Source: Blastococcus fimeti
GTDB lineage: Bacteria; Actinomycetota; Actinomycetes; Mycobacteriales; Geodermatophilaceae
Assembly: GCA_900102115.1 (NCBI GenBank)
Contig: FNAW01000011.1
Coordinates: forward strand, 1 to 60,576
Direction of reading: 5' to 3'
DNA length: 60,576 bases
Below are positions 25,036 to 33,100 of this stretch, piece after piece. Both the position numbers and the translations under genes were made by a program. Each line of letters opens with the position of its first letter. Position 1 is the stretch's first letter. Below the pieces are notes generated by a model. It saw only the letters and a list, made by a program, of their open reading frames with translations. It had not been told where the DNA came from and did not search any database.

Positions 25036-25608
25036 TCAGGACGACGAGGGCGCGGTCCACTTGCGGGCCGGGTGCTCGTAGCTCGCGACGAAACCCAGCA
25101 GCTCCGTGGCGTCCTGGACGACGCCGAGCGCGTCCAGCCGCCCCGCGTCGAGGTAGCCGTCGTCGACCATGCGGCGCAGCTGGCCCACCAGCGGCTGCCA
25201 GAACCCGTCGACGTCGACCAGCGCCGTCGGCTTCGCGTGCAGCCCGAGCATGCCCCAGGTCCAGGCCTCGAACAGCTCCTCGAGGGTGCCCGCGGCCCCG
25301 GGCAGCGCGACGAAGGCGTCGGAGAGCTCGGCCATGACGGCCTTGCGCTCGTGCATCGTCTGCACGATCTCCAGGCGCGGCAGGCCGGGATGCGCGACCT
25401 CGTCGTCCACCAGGTGCTGCGGGATCACGCCGATGACCTCGCCCCCGGCCGCCAGCGCGGCATCGGCGACGACGCCCATCAGCCCGACGTTCCCGCCGCC
25501 GTAGACGATGCCGACACCGGCCCGCGCCAGGTCGGTGGCGAACGTCGCCGCCGCCTCGGCATGGGCCGCGGGCCCGGCGTGCGACCCCGTGAAGACGGCG
25601 ACGCGCAC
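25036..25608 (-). CDS. LOG-family protein (TIGR00730 type)
   Basis: A 190-aa Rossmann-fold protein of the LOG family, which removes ribose 5-phosphate from nucleoside monophosphates (cytokinin activation in other organisms). M-H-E-R-K-A-V-M holds the catalytic Arg. The family motif PGGxGTxxE reads PGAAGTLEE, with the second glycine changed to alanine but the catalytic Glu kept. GTG 25608 lies four bases after the MaoC stop, so the genes are coupled. Confidence 0.82.
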   Translation of the reverse strand: MRVAVFTGSHAGPAAHAEAAATFATDLARAGVGIVYGGGNVGLMGVVADAALAAGGEVIGVIPQHLVDDEVAHPGLPRLEIVQTMHERKAVMAELSDAFVALPGAAGTLEELFEAWTWGMLGLHAKPTALVDVDGFWQPLVGQLRRMVDDGYLDAGRLDALGVVQDATELLGFVASYEHPARKWTAPSSS

Positions 25609-25612
25609 CCGC

Positions 25613-26071
25613 TCAGCCGCCGTAGTAGCGGTACACCGGCTCCGCGATGCAGACCGGCTTGTCGCCGCCCTCGCGCTCGATCACGCAGGAGAAGGTGAGC
25701 TGCTTGCCGCCGGCGATGTCCTCGATGCCGGACAGCGTCGCGGTCAGCCGCACCTTGGCGCCGACGGGGACGGGGGAGGGGAAGCGGACCTTGTTCAGGC
25801 CGTAGTTCACGCCCATCACCGTGTCGGTGACCCGCAGGACGCTGCCGAACAGCGGGACCAGCAGCGACAGCGTGAGGTAGCCGTGGGCGATCGGGCCGCC
25901 GAAGGGGCTCTCCTTGGTCGCGCGCTCCGGGTCGACGTGGATCCACTGGTGGTCACCGGTCGCGTCGGCGAAGAGGTTCACGTGCTCCTGCGTCACCTCG
26001 TACCACTCGCTGGTGCCCAGCTCGGTGCCGACGAGCCCGGGCAGCTCGGCCATGGTGGTGGTGGTGCTCAT
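25613..26071 (-). CDS. MaoC-family hot-dog dehydratase
   Basis: A 152-aa single hot-dog protein. The catalytic Asp/His box appears as F-A-D-A-T-G-D-H-Q-W-I-H-V-D, and P-I-A-H-G-Y-L-T-L-S-L completes the hydratase-2 motif, as in R-specific enoyl-CoA hydratases. ATG 26071 follows GGAGGATCTCC. Co-directional with the LOG gene. Probably acts on short or branched enoyl-CoA. Confidence 0.85.
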   Translation of the reverse strand: MSTTTTMAELPGLVGTELGTSEWYEVTQEHVNLFADATGDHQWIHVDPERATKESPFGGPIAHGYLTLSLLVPLFGSVLRVTDTVMGVNYGLNKVRFPSPVPVGAKVRLTATLSGIEDIAGGKQLTFSCVIEREGGDKPVCIAEPVYRYYGG

Positions 26072-26142
26072 AGGGAGATCCTCCGTCGGGAAGCGCTGAC
26101 GTTGTCCCCTGGAACCTACGTGCTGACCCCGGCGGCACCGGA

Positions 26143-26658
26143 GTGGTGGGGTTCACTGTGGACGTGTTCGCCTCCACCGACGGCTGGACCTCCTGCGCCC
26201 TGGGCCACAAGCACTGGGGACGGGCGGGCGCGGCCGGGCTGTTCCTGCACCGCGACGGCGCGGACGGCCCCGAGGTGCTGCTGCAGCACCGCGCCCTCTG
26301 GTCGCACCATGGCGGCACCTGGGGCACGCCCGGCGGCGCGCTGCACGCCGGCGAGCCGGCGCACGTCGGCGCGCTGCGCGAGTGCCGGGAGGAGCTGGGC
26401 CTGGTCCCGGACGACGTCGTCCTCGGTGCCCGGTCGGTCGACGACCACGGCGGCTGGGCCTACACGACCGTCCTTGCCCGCCCGGCCCGGCCGATCGACC
26501 CGGCGGAGCTGCGTCTGGACGGCGAGAGCGACGGCGTCGCCTGGTGGCCGCTGGCCGACCTGGGCGCCGTGGCGCTGCACCCGGGATTCGCCGCCTCGCT
26601 GGACCGGCTGCGCCCGCTCCTCACCGGGACGCACCCGGACGGCGACACGCCGGGATGA
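26143..26658 (+). CDS. Nudix hydrolase
   Basis: A 171-aa enzyme that hydrolyses nucleoside diphosphates linked to another moiety. The Nudix box is intact: G-A-L-H-A-G-E, seven residues, then R-E-C-R-E-E-L-G-L. The N-terminal segment reads H-K-H-W-G-R-A-G-A-A-G-L, the first strand of the fold. Start uncertain: GTG 26143, 26146 or 26158 are all in frame and the SD is weak. Divergent from the MaoC gene. Confidence 0.85.
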   Translation: MVGFTVDVFASTDGWTSCALGHKHWGRAGAAGLFLHRDGADGPEVLLQHRALWSHHGGTWGTPGGALHAGEPAHVGALRECREELGLVPDDVVLGARSVDDHGGWAYTTVLARPARPIDPAELRLDGESDGVAWWPLADLGAVALHPGFAASLDRLRPLLTGTHPDGDTPG

Positions 26659-26736
26659 CGGGGGAGCAGGAGTAGGACGCCCGCCGGCCGGGCAGTGCGC
26701 CCGGAGGTCGTCAGCCTCTCGTCTCGAGGAGCCGTC

Positions 26737-27630
26737 TTGTCCCGCCATGCCGCACCCGAGCCCACCCCGGCGCCCCCGGGGACCGTGCAGGACCCGGCGG
26801 AGGACGACGCCGAGCGCAGACGCATCGTGCGGCTGCTCTCGGTGGCGTGCGCCGCGCTACTGGTCGCGGCGCCCGTGTGCATCGCCTTCTCCGAGGCGCC
26901 GGCGGAGGACGGCAGCCGGCAGACCGACGTCTTCGCGGGGCCGAGGACGGGGCCGATCGCGCCAGGCGACGACGGCAGTGGTGGCGGAACCGGCGGCGGA
27001 TCGTCCTCCGGCGTGCCGTCCGGCCCGGCCGGAGTGCCCGGTCTGCAGGAGGCCGCGAGCGTCGGGGGCGTCGGGAGCGTCGGCGGGTTCGACGCGGCTG
27101 CCCTCGACCCGGCCGGCATCGGCGGCAGCTGGGGGACGGGTGGATCGGTCGGCCCGAGTGGACCGGTCGGCCTCGGTGGAGCAGTCGCCTCCGGTGCGGC
27201 GCCCGGCGCCGGTACGCCCGGCACCCCGGTGCAGGGCGGGAGTCCGGCACCGGGCGCGGCCGGGTCGCCGGTCACCCCGCCGATGCAGGCCGCCCCCTCG
27301 GCGCCCGCACCGGCACCGGCACCTGCGCCCGCGCCCGCGCCCGCGCCCGCACCCGCACCTGCGCCCGCTCCCGTCCTGCCACCGGCCCCGGCCCCGGCAC
27401 CCGCGCCCCAGCCGGCTCCCGCGCCGTCGCCCGTGGACTGCCTCTGCGAGGTCCTGGCGCCGGTGACCGAGCCGGTGGAGGAGGTCGTCGGCGGGGTCAC
27501 CGAGCCGGTGCAGCAGGTCGTCGGCGGTGCGACCGAGCCGGTCGAGGAGGCCCTGGCGCCGGTCACCGAGCCGGTGGAGGAGGTCGTCGGCGGGGTGACC
27601 GGGCAGGTGGGCGGGCTGCTCGGCCGGTGA
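26737..27630 (+). CDS. Pro/Ala-rich membrane-anchored surface protein, copy 1 (TTG start)
   Basis: A 297-aa product: basic cytoplasmic head, one uncleaved-looking helix (L-L-S-V-A-C-A-A-L-L-V-A-A-P), a Gly-rich then Pro/Ala-repeat stalk, a D-C-L-C motif, and a repeated T-E-P-V-E-E-V-V-G-G-V module ending G-G-L-L-G-R. TTG 26737 is the start because GAGGAG stands exactly five bases upstream, the same as in its downstream paralogue. The two share their N-terminal segment, CxC pair and GGLLG end, so they arose by duplication. Function unknown; surface exposure inferred. Confidence 0.72.
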   Translation: MSRHAAPEPTPAPPGTVQDPAEDDAERRRIVRLLSVACAALLVAAPVCIAFSEAPAEDGSRQTDVFAGPRTGPIAPGDDGSGGGTGGGSSSGVPSGPAGVPGLQEAASVGGVGSVGGFDAAALDPAGIGGSWGTGGSVGPSGPVGLGGAVASGAAPGAGTPGTPVQGGSPAPGAAGSPVTPPMQAAPSAPAPAPAPAPAPAPAPAPAPAPAPVLPPAPAPAPAPQPAPAPSPVDCLCEVLAPVTEPVEEVVGGVTEPVQQVVGGATEPVEEALAPVTEPVEEVVGGVTGQVGGLLGR

Positions 27631-27738
27631 CCCGGGCACGGCACGACACGCGCGGGTGATTCCGGAACAGGACTACTTCGCAATGGGGCTGGGCAGTGGG
27701 CGGACAGGTCTCGAGTCCCGCTGTCCCGAGGAGCTGTG

Positions 27739-28527
27739 TTGTCCGCCCCTGCCCGCCATGCTGCTCCCGAGCCCGCTCCGGTGCCGACGAGTGCGGTCGT
27801 CGCGAGGCCCGACCGGCGGCGCGCACGGGCCCTGGTGCTGCTCTCCCTCGCCTGCGCCGCGCTGCTGATCGCCGCGCCGCTGGCGATCGTCCGCACCTCC
27901 CTGGCGCAGGACGGGGCGAGTCAGGAGGCGGACGTCTTCACCGGCGTCGACCCGGGCGACGACGCCGACGACGAGGGGCCGGGCGCCGACGGCGGAACGG
28001 GCACCGCCCCGCTGCCGGAGGCGACCCCGGACCCGGCGGCGGAACCGCCGGCCCTCGACACCGCAGGCGCCGAGGGCGCGCCGGGCGCCCCGGCGGGCGG
28101 GGACGCCGGCCAGGGCGGCGCAGCGCCGGGATGGACCGCAGGGGCGGGCGGAACCGGCCCGGGCGCGATCCAGGGCGGCAGCACCCAGCCGGGCACGACC
28201 CAGCCCGGCCCCGCGCAGCCGGGCACGACCCGGCCCGGTACTCCGAAGCCGGGCACAACCCAGCCGGGCGCCACGCCGATCCAGATCCTGCCGTCGAACC
28301 CGGCCCCGGTCCCCGCCCAGCCCGGTCAGCAGCCGCCCCCGCAGCCGCAGCCGGTACAGCCGCAGCCCCAGCAGCCGCAGCAGCCCGCCCCCCAGCCGGA
28401 GCCGGAGCCGGCGACCGACGCCGAGGGTGTTCCGTGCCCCTGCAAGCTCGTCGGCGGCGTGCTGGTCAGCCTCTCCCGGCTCGTCGGCGGGGTGCTGAAG
28501 CCGGTGGGCGGACTGCTGGGCCAGTGA
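27739..28527 (+). CDS. Pro/Gln-rich membrane-anchored surface protein, copy 2 (TTG start)
   Basis: A 262-aa paralogue of the previous gene, 108 bp downstream. It repeats the layout: head starting L-S-A-P-A-R-H-A-A-P-E-P, helix (L-V-L-L-S-L-A-C-A-A-L-L-I-A-A-P), stalk with T-Q-P-G-T repeats and Pro-Gln runs, then C-P-C-K-L-V-G-G and a G-G-L-L-G-Q end. TTG 27739 has GAGGAG five bases upstream; GTG 27736 would leave only two bases. Stalk sequences have diverged completely between the copies while both ends are kept. Confidence 0.72.
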   Translation: MSAPARHAAPEPAPVPTSAVVARPDRRRARALVLLSLACAALLIAAPLAIVRTSLAQDGASQEADVFTGVDPGDDADDEGPGADGGTGTAPLPEATPDPAAEPPALDTAGAEGAPGAPAGGDAGQGGAAPGWTAGAGGTGPGAIQGGSTQPGTTQPGPAQPGTTRPGTPKPGTTQPGATPIQILPSNPAPVPAQPGQQPPPQPQPVQPQPQQPQQPAPQPEPEPATDAEGVPCPCKLVGGVLVSLSRLVGGVLKPVGGLLGQ

Positions 28528-28570
28528 TGCGGGCGGCCGCCCCGCGGGGGTTCTTCGTAAGGTTCGCTGC

Positions 28571-29458
28571 ATGAGCGCCCGCGACGACGTCTCCGAGATC
28601 TTCGACAGCTCCGCGTGGCGGCCGGTCGAGGGGTTCGACTTCGCCGACATCACCTACCACCGCGCCGTCGACGCCGGGGTCGTCCGCATCGCGTTCGACC
28701 GGCCCGAGGTGCGCAACGCCTTCCGGCCGCAGTCGGTCGACGAGCTGATCGCCGCCCTGGAGCACGCCCGGCTCTCCACCGACGTCGGCTGCGTGATCCT
28801 CACCGGCAACGGGCCCAGCGAGAAGGACGGCGGCTGGGCGTTCTGCTCCGGCGGCGACCAGCGGGTGCGCGGGAAGTACGGCTACGAGGCCTCCGCGGGT
28901 GCGAGCGGCCGGCTGCACATCCTCGAGGCGCAGCGGCTGATCCGCTTCATGCCGAAGATCGTCATCTGCGTCGTCCCCGGGTGGGCCGCCGGTGGCGGGC
29001 ACAGCCTGCACGTCGTCTCCGACCTGACCCTGGCCAGCGCCGAGCACGCGAGGTTCAAGCAGACCGACGCCGACGTCGGCAGCTTCGACGGCGGGTTCGG
29101 CTCGGCCTACCTCGCCCGGCAGGTGGGGCAGAAGTTCGCCCGCGAGATCTTCTTCCTCGGCGAGGAGTACACCGCCGCCGACGCGCACGCGATGGGGATG
29201 GTCAACCGCGTCGTCCCCCACGCGGAGCTGGAGGCGACGGCGCTGGCATGGGGCAAGAAGATCGTGGCCAAGAGCCCGACCGCCCAGCGGATGCTCAAGT
29301 ACTCGTTCAACCTGATCGACGACGGGCTCGTCGGCCAGCAGTTGTTCGCCGGCGAGACCACTCGGCTGGCCTACATGGCCGAGGAGGCCGTCGAGGGCCG
29401 GGACGCCTTCCTCGAGAAGCGCGACCCGGACTTCACGCAGTTCCCCTGGCACGTCTAG
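28571..29458 (+). CDS. menB: 1,4-dihydroxy-2-naphthoyl-CoA synthase
   Basis: Crotonase-fold ring-closing enzyme of menaquinone synthesis, converting O-succinylbenzoyl-CoA to dihydroxynaphthoyl-CoA. The 295-aa product has R-P-E-V-R-N-A-F-R-P, the oxyanion-hole loop S-G-G-D-Q-R-V-R-G, the hallmark G-W-A-A-G-G-G-H-S-L-H-V-V-S-D, Q-T-D-A-D-V-G-S-F-D-G-G-F-G-S-A-Y-L and the C-terminal F-Q/L-E-K-R-x-P-D-F-type end (L-E-K-R-D-P-D-F). These separate MenB from other enoyl-CoA hydratases. Stops at TAG, immediately followed by a palindrome pair. Confidence 0.94.
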   Translation: MSARDDVSEIFDSSAWRPVEGFDFADITYHRAVDAGVVRIAFDRPEVRNAFRPQSVDELIAALEHARLSTDVGCVILTGNGPSEKDGGWAFCSGGDQRVRGKYGYEASAGASGRLHILEAQRLIRFMPKIVICVVPGWAAGGGHSLHVVSDLTLASAEHARFKQTDADVGSFDGGFGSAYLARQVGQKFAREIFFLGEEYTAADAHAMGMVNRVVPHAELEATALAWGKKIVAKSPTAQRMLKYSFNLIDDGLVGQQLFAGETTRLAYMAEEAVEGRDAFLEKRDPDFTQFPWHV

Positions 29459-29515
29459 CGGACTTTCGGTACAGAAAGTCCGTGCGGGGCTCCGGACTTT
29501 CGGTGCAGAAAGTCC
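29459..29515 (+). repeat. Tandem pair of 22-bp palindromes (type A) after menB
   Basis: Copy 1 (29459-29482) begins on the base after the menB stop and has arms CGGACTTTC / GAAAGTCCG with centre GGTACA. Copy 2 (29494-29515) has arms GGACTTTC / GAAAGTCC with centre GGTGCA. Eleven bases separate them. Same arrangement as 6971-7027. May terminate menB transcription. Confidence 0.9.
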
Positions 29516-29534
29516 CTGACGGATGGGAGACGCT

Positions 29535-29867
29535 GTGATCGTCGAGGTTCTTACGGGCGCGGACGAGCGGCCCGAGGCGCGGGTGGTCGACATCGACGAC
29601 CTGAGCCGGGTGGTCCTGGCCCTGGGCCAGGTCACCGACGAGGAGGCCGCGGAGGTGCTGCAGCGCTCCGGCCTCGGCCGGATGCAGGACGACGGCGGGG
29701 CACTGCTGGACGCCGCGGCGCTGCGGGCGGCCGCCGAACCGCGGGCCACCGCCACCGACTGGGCGGCGCAGTGGGACGCGATGGTGGAGCGGGCGCGGGG
29801 CGAGGGCCGGCTCTCGGACGACGGCGCCACCGTCCGGGTGAACGTGGAGTCCGCCGCCGGAGCGTGA
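29535..29867 (+). CDS. Hypothetical acidic protein
   Basis: A 110-aa product, acidic and Ala-rich, without signal peptide. GTG 29535 is preferred because GGGAGA lies four bases upstream; ATG 29523, four codons earlier, has no ribosome site and abuts the palindrome. The middle part (L-G-Q-V-T-D-E-E-A-A-E-V-L-Q-R-S-G) suggests helices. No family recognised. Located between menB and a TetR gene, same strand. Confidence 0.6.
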   Translation: MIVEVLTGADERPEARVVDIDDLSRVVLALGQVTDEEAAEVLQRSGLGRMQDDGGALLDAAALRAAAEPRATATDWAAQWDAMVERARGEGRLSDDGATVRVNVESAAGA

Positions 29868-29996
29868 CGTCGCCGCCACGACCTGGGGTAATGAACCGAA
29901 CTCGTCGGTAATAACCGGGCGCGGGGTCATTGTGGTCACTCCACCGTCAGGCCACTATGTCGCGGTGCAGATCATCCGCAGGCTCGGGGACCCGTC

Positions 29997-30593
29997 GTGA
30001 CCGGCACCCCCGGGAGACCGCTGAGCGCCGAGTTGTCCGAGCAGCTCCTGGCGGTGGCCGTCGACATCCTGGCCGACGAGGGGTGGGGCCGGCTCAACAG
30101 CGACCGCGTCGCCGCCCGCGCCCGCGCCGGCAAGGCGGGCATCTACCGCCGCTGGCCCACGATGGCCGCGCTCGCCCGGGCGGCGGTGGGCCGCTTCCGG
30201 CTCGTCACGCCGCCCGAGGACACCGGCAGCGTCCGCGGTGACCTGCGCGCCCTGGCCGACCGCTGGACGGCGCCGCTGGACCGCGAGGAGCGGGCGGCGG
30301 CCAGCATCGTCGGCGCGGCCCGCTACGACGACCAGCTGCGGGCCGGCCTGGACGAGGCGCTGGTGCGGCCGCTGTCCGAGGCCGTCGCGCTCGTCGCCGA
30401 GCGCGCCGAGGCGCGCGGTGAGGCGATCGAGGAGGACCGGCTGGCGCTGCTGTACTCGGTGCTCGAGGCGTTCTGGTGGCAGCGGTTCACCGCTGCCGGG
30501 GACGGCGCGGTGCTGGCCGACCAGGTCGACCGCGTGGTGGACGAGGTGCTGTGCCCGCTCGTGGAGCCCGAGGACCTGCCCGTCGCGGTCTGA
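29997..30593 (+). CDS. TetR-family regulator
   Basis: A 198-aa repressor-type protein with an N-terminal helix-turn-helix (D-R-V-A-A-R-A-R-A-G-K-A-G-I-Y-R-R-W) and the C-terminal W-x-x-R-F segment common to TetR proteins of the TetR_C_11/16-like kind. GTG 29997 starts the protein. The 130 bp upstream hold two near-copies of GGTAAT-AACC (from about 29886 and about 29909), a possible operator. Target genes unknown. Confidence 0.85.
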   Translation: MTGTPGRPLSAELSEQLLAVAVDILADEGWGRLNSDRVAARARAGKAGIYRRWPTMAALARAAVGRFRLVTPPEDTGSVRGDLRALADRWTAPLDREERAAASIVGAARYDDQLRAGLDEALVRPLSEAVALVAERAEARGEAIEEDRLALLYSVLEAFWWQRFTAAGDGAVLADQVDRVVDEVLCPLVEPEDLPVAV

Positions 30594-30601
30594 CCGGCGG
30601 G

Positions 30602-30626
30602 CGGGCCGGCGGGGTCAGCCGGCCCG
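30602..30626. terminator. Bidirectional hairpin between convergent TetR genes
   Basis: A perfect 9-bp stem CGGGCCGGC / GCCGGCCCG with a 7-nt loop; the loop includes the stop codon of the leftward TetR gene. Confidence 0.5.
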
Positions 30627-31319
30627 GCGGTCCGTCGTCGGCTCGGCGTCGGGGATCACGAGCGCGTTGATGGCCTCGGAGCCGGCGTGCATGCGGGCCA
30701 GGATCCGGTCGCCCACCTCCTGCACGGTGGCGGCGGCCGCGGCGGCGTCCAGCCCCTCGGTGACGCGCAGCCGGTTCTCGACGATGAGCACCCGCACGGC
30801 GGCCAGCCAGATCGCGGCGGTCAGCGGAGCGGCGATGGACGGCCGACGCGGCGCGCACTCGCCGCCTTCGTCGCCCTGCTCCCAGGCGGCCAGCAGTGCG
30901 TCGGCCAGCCGGTGCTCCGCCTCGAAGACCAGCGTGCGCTCGTGGGTGCGCAGCGCCTCGGAGTCCTGCAGGGTGGCCCGGAAACTGCGCTCCTCGTCGG
31001 AGCTCATGCGGCTGAGCTGGTCGGTCATGAACTCGAGCAGGTGCGTGCGGAGCGCGAAGAGCGGGCCGACGCCGGGCTCGCGGTCGACCACCGCCTTCGC
31101 CACGCCCTCGACCCACGGCACCCGGCCGTCGAAGAAGAGGTCCTCCTTCGTGGCGAAGTGGTTGAACACCGTCTGCACGGCGACGTCGGCCTCGCGCGCG
31201 ACGTCGGCGATGGTGACCTGGTCGAACCCGCGGGCGGCGAAGAGCCGGTGCGCGGTGGTGCGGACCAGTTCCCGCGTCTGGGCCTTCTTCTGCGCGCGCC
31301 GGTCTATTAAGTCACTCAC
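30615..31319 (-). CDS. TetR-family regulator
   Basis: A 234-aa protein with the DNA-binding helices T-I-A-D-V-A-R-E-A-D-V-A-V-Q-T-V-F-N-H-F, close to the motif of many actinobacterial TetR repressors. GTG 31319 is taken as the start since TATCAT on the minus strand ends seven bases upstream (leaderless type); GTG 31337 is also in frame. The upstream region is AT-richer and contains short GTGA/TCAC repeats that could be an operator. Ligand and targets unknown. Confidence 0.8.
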   Translation of the reverse strand: MSDLIDRRAQKKAQTRELVRTTAHRLFAARGFDQVTIADVAREADVAVQTVFNHFATKEDLFFDGRVPWVEGVAKAVVDREPGVGPLFALRTHLLEFMTDQLSRMSSDEERSFRATLQDSEALRTHERTLVFEAEHRLADALLAAWEQGDEGGECAPRRPSIAAPLTAAIWLAAVRVLIVENRLRVTEGLDAAAAAATVQEVGDRILARMHAGSEAINALVIPDAEPTTDRRAG

Positions 31320-31358
31320 TGTATGGATGATAGCCACTGAAAGTGAACCGCTGCCGCG

Positions 31359-31838
31359 CTACCGATGAGAGCCGTATCTCGTTGCGGGGTCCGCGGCCGC
31401 GCCGGTCCAGTCGCCGAGGACCGCACGGGCCCACGAGTCGACCAGCACGCCGAGGTCGATGACGTCGAGGTCGGCGGCGACGTCGGCGATCGTCGTCGTC
31501 CAGCCCGGCGGTGGCTGGGTGCGGCGCCCGCCGGGGCGCGCGCCCAGGTCGGCGGCGAGCCGGTCGAGCGCCGCGGACACCTGCTCCGGCCGGCCGGGGT
31601 CCGGGTGCTGGGCGTCGTAGACGGCGTCGGCCAGCCGCGTCGTGGCCGCGGACGGGAGGTCGGTGGCCGCCTCCTCGCGGAGCCCGCGCAGCGTCACCTC
31701 GAACAGCCGGGCGCAGGAGGGGGAGGCGCCGGGGTGCGTATCGACGTCGTCCCCGACCGGAGCCAGGACGGCGCCGCAGCCCGGGCACACCTCGGTGGCG
31801 TCGGGATCCGGGGCGTCGGGCAGCGGAGGAGGAGGCAT
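31359..31838 (-). CDS. DUF5946-like zinc-ribbon protein
   Basis: A 159-aa protein starting at the ATG at 31838 (M-P-P-P-P-L-P), with an N-terminal C-P-G-C-G-A-V-L motif followed by H-P-G-A-S-P-S-C, i.e. three Cys and a His arranged as a possible metal site. The rest is helical (L-A-D-A-V-Y-D-A-Q-H) and ends with a V-D-S-W-A helix. This matches my recollection of the DUF5946 family, whose function is not established. A longer frame to 31928 exists but has no better start. Confidence 0.6.
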   Translation of the reverse strand: MPPPPLPDAPDPDATEVCPGCGAVLAPVGDDVDTHPGASPSCARLFEVTLRGLREEAATDLPSAATTRLADAVYDAQHPDPGRPEQVSAALDRLAADLGARPGGRRTQPPPGWTTTIADVAADLDVIDLGVLVDSWARAVLGDWTGAAADPATRYGSHR

Positions 31839-31960
31839 CTGCCCGATCGTGCCGCACTCCCGAGCGGTCCGCGGCCCGGGCGGGGGCGCCGTCGCCCCTG
31901 CATCGACGGCCGGGCAGCATGGCGACACCGGGAGTGACGTCGAGCACGAGGAGTCGCGGG

Positions 31961-33070
31961 ATGCGGACCAGAGCAGCGGTGATGCGGGAGCCGGAGGCCG
32001 ACTGGGACATCGTCGAGCTCGACCTGATCGACCCCGGCCCCGGCGAGGTGCTGGTCGAGATGGCGTTCGCGGGGATGTGCCACTCCGACGAGCACCTGCG
32101 CCACGGCCCCGGCGTGCGGCCCATCGTCGGAGGGCACGAGGGGTCCGGCGTGGTGCAGGCCGTCGGGCCCGGGGTCACCTCCGTGGCGGCCGGCGACCAC
32201 GTCATCACCAGCTTCCTGCCGGCCTGCGGGCTGTGCCGGTACTGCGCCCGCGGCAAGTCGAACCTGTGCGACAAGGGCGCCACGATCGGCACCGGCCAGC
32301 TGCCGTCGGGCAGCTTCCCCTTCCTCCTGGACGGCGCACCGCTGGGCGGCTTCTGCATGGTCGGGGCGTTCGCCCGCCACTCCGTGCTGAGCGAGTTCTC
32401 CTGCATCCGGATCGACCCCTCGGTGGCGCTGGACACCGCCGCGCTGCTGGCTTGCAGCGTGCCCACCGGCTGGGGTTCGGCCGTGTACTCGGGCGGGGTG
32501 CGGCCGGGGGACACGGTGGTCGTCGTCGGGCTGGGCGGGGTGGGCGCCAACGCGGTGCAGGGCGCGGTGCACGCCGGGGCGCTGCACGTCGTCGGCGTCG
32601 ACCCGGTCGCCATGAAGCGCGAGTTCGCCGAGTCGCTGGGCGCGACCCACACGGCCGCCGACGCCGGCGAGGCGGCCGGTCTGGCCCGCAGCCTGTCCCG
32701 CGGCACGGGCGCCGACGTCGTCGTCCTCACCGTCGGGAAGCTGACGCCCGAGACCTACGCCGGAGCGATGTCCTGCCTGGGCAAGGCGGGCACGATGGTG
32801 CTCACCGCCCTCCCCGACGAGCAGCAGGACGGCCGGCTCTCCCTCAACGGGCCGATGGCCACGGTGTACGAGCAGCGGATCCAGGGCTCGCTGTACGGCT
32901 CGTGCAACGCACGCACCGACATCCCGCGGTTGCTGCAGATGCACGAGGAGGGCCGGCTGGAGCTCGACCGGCTGATCACCCGGCGGTACTCGCTCGACGA
33001 GCTCAACCAGGGCTACCGCGACCAGGCGGCGGGGGAGATCGTCCGCGGCCTGCTCGTCCACGGTGACTGA
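31961..33070 (+). CDS. Zn-dependent alcohol dehydrogenase, NDMA-dependent type
   Basis: A 369-aa medium-chain dehydrogenase. Catalytic zinc ligands appear in M-C-H-S-D-E-H and G-G-H-E-G-S-G, the structural zinc cysteines in C-G-L-C-R-Y-C-A-R-G-K-S-N-L-C, and the NAD-binding loop in V-G-L-G-G-V-G-A-N-A. The N-terminus M-R-T-R-A-A-V and the G-M-C-H-S-D-E-H-L segment resemble actinobacterial enzymes with a tightly bound nicotinamide that need an artificial or mycofactocin-linked acceptor. AGGAG precedes ATG 31961. No mycofactocin genes are in the window. Confidence 0.87.
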   Translation: MRTRAAVMREPEADWDIVELDLIDPGPGEVLVEMAFAGMCHSDEHLRHGPGVRPIVGGHEGSGVVQAVGPGVTSVAAGDHVITSFLPACGLCRYCARGKSNLCDKGATIGTGQLPSGSFPFLLDGAPLGGFCMVGAFARHSVLSEFSCIRIDPSVALDTAALLACSVPTGWGSAVYSGGVRPGDTVVVVGLGGVGANAVQGAVHAGALHVVGVDPVAMKREFAESLGATHTAADAGEAAGLARSLSRGTGADVVVLTVGKLTPETYAGAMSCLGKAGTMVLTALPDEQQDGRLSLNGPMATVYEQRIQGSLYGSCNARTDIPRLLQMHEEGRLELDRLITRRYSLDELNQGYRDQAAGEIVRGLLVHGD

Positions 33071-33100
33071 AAGGGGCGCGGGCTGGGCAGCTCCCGCGCC

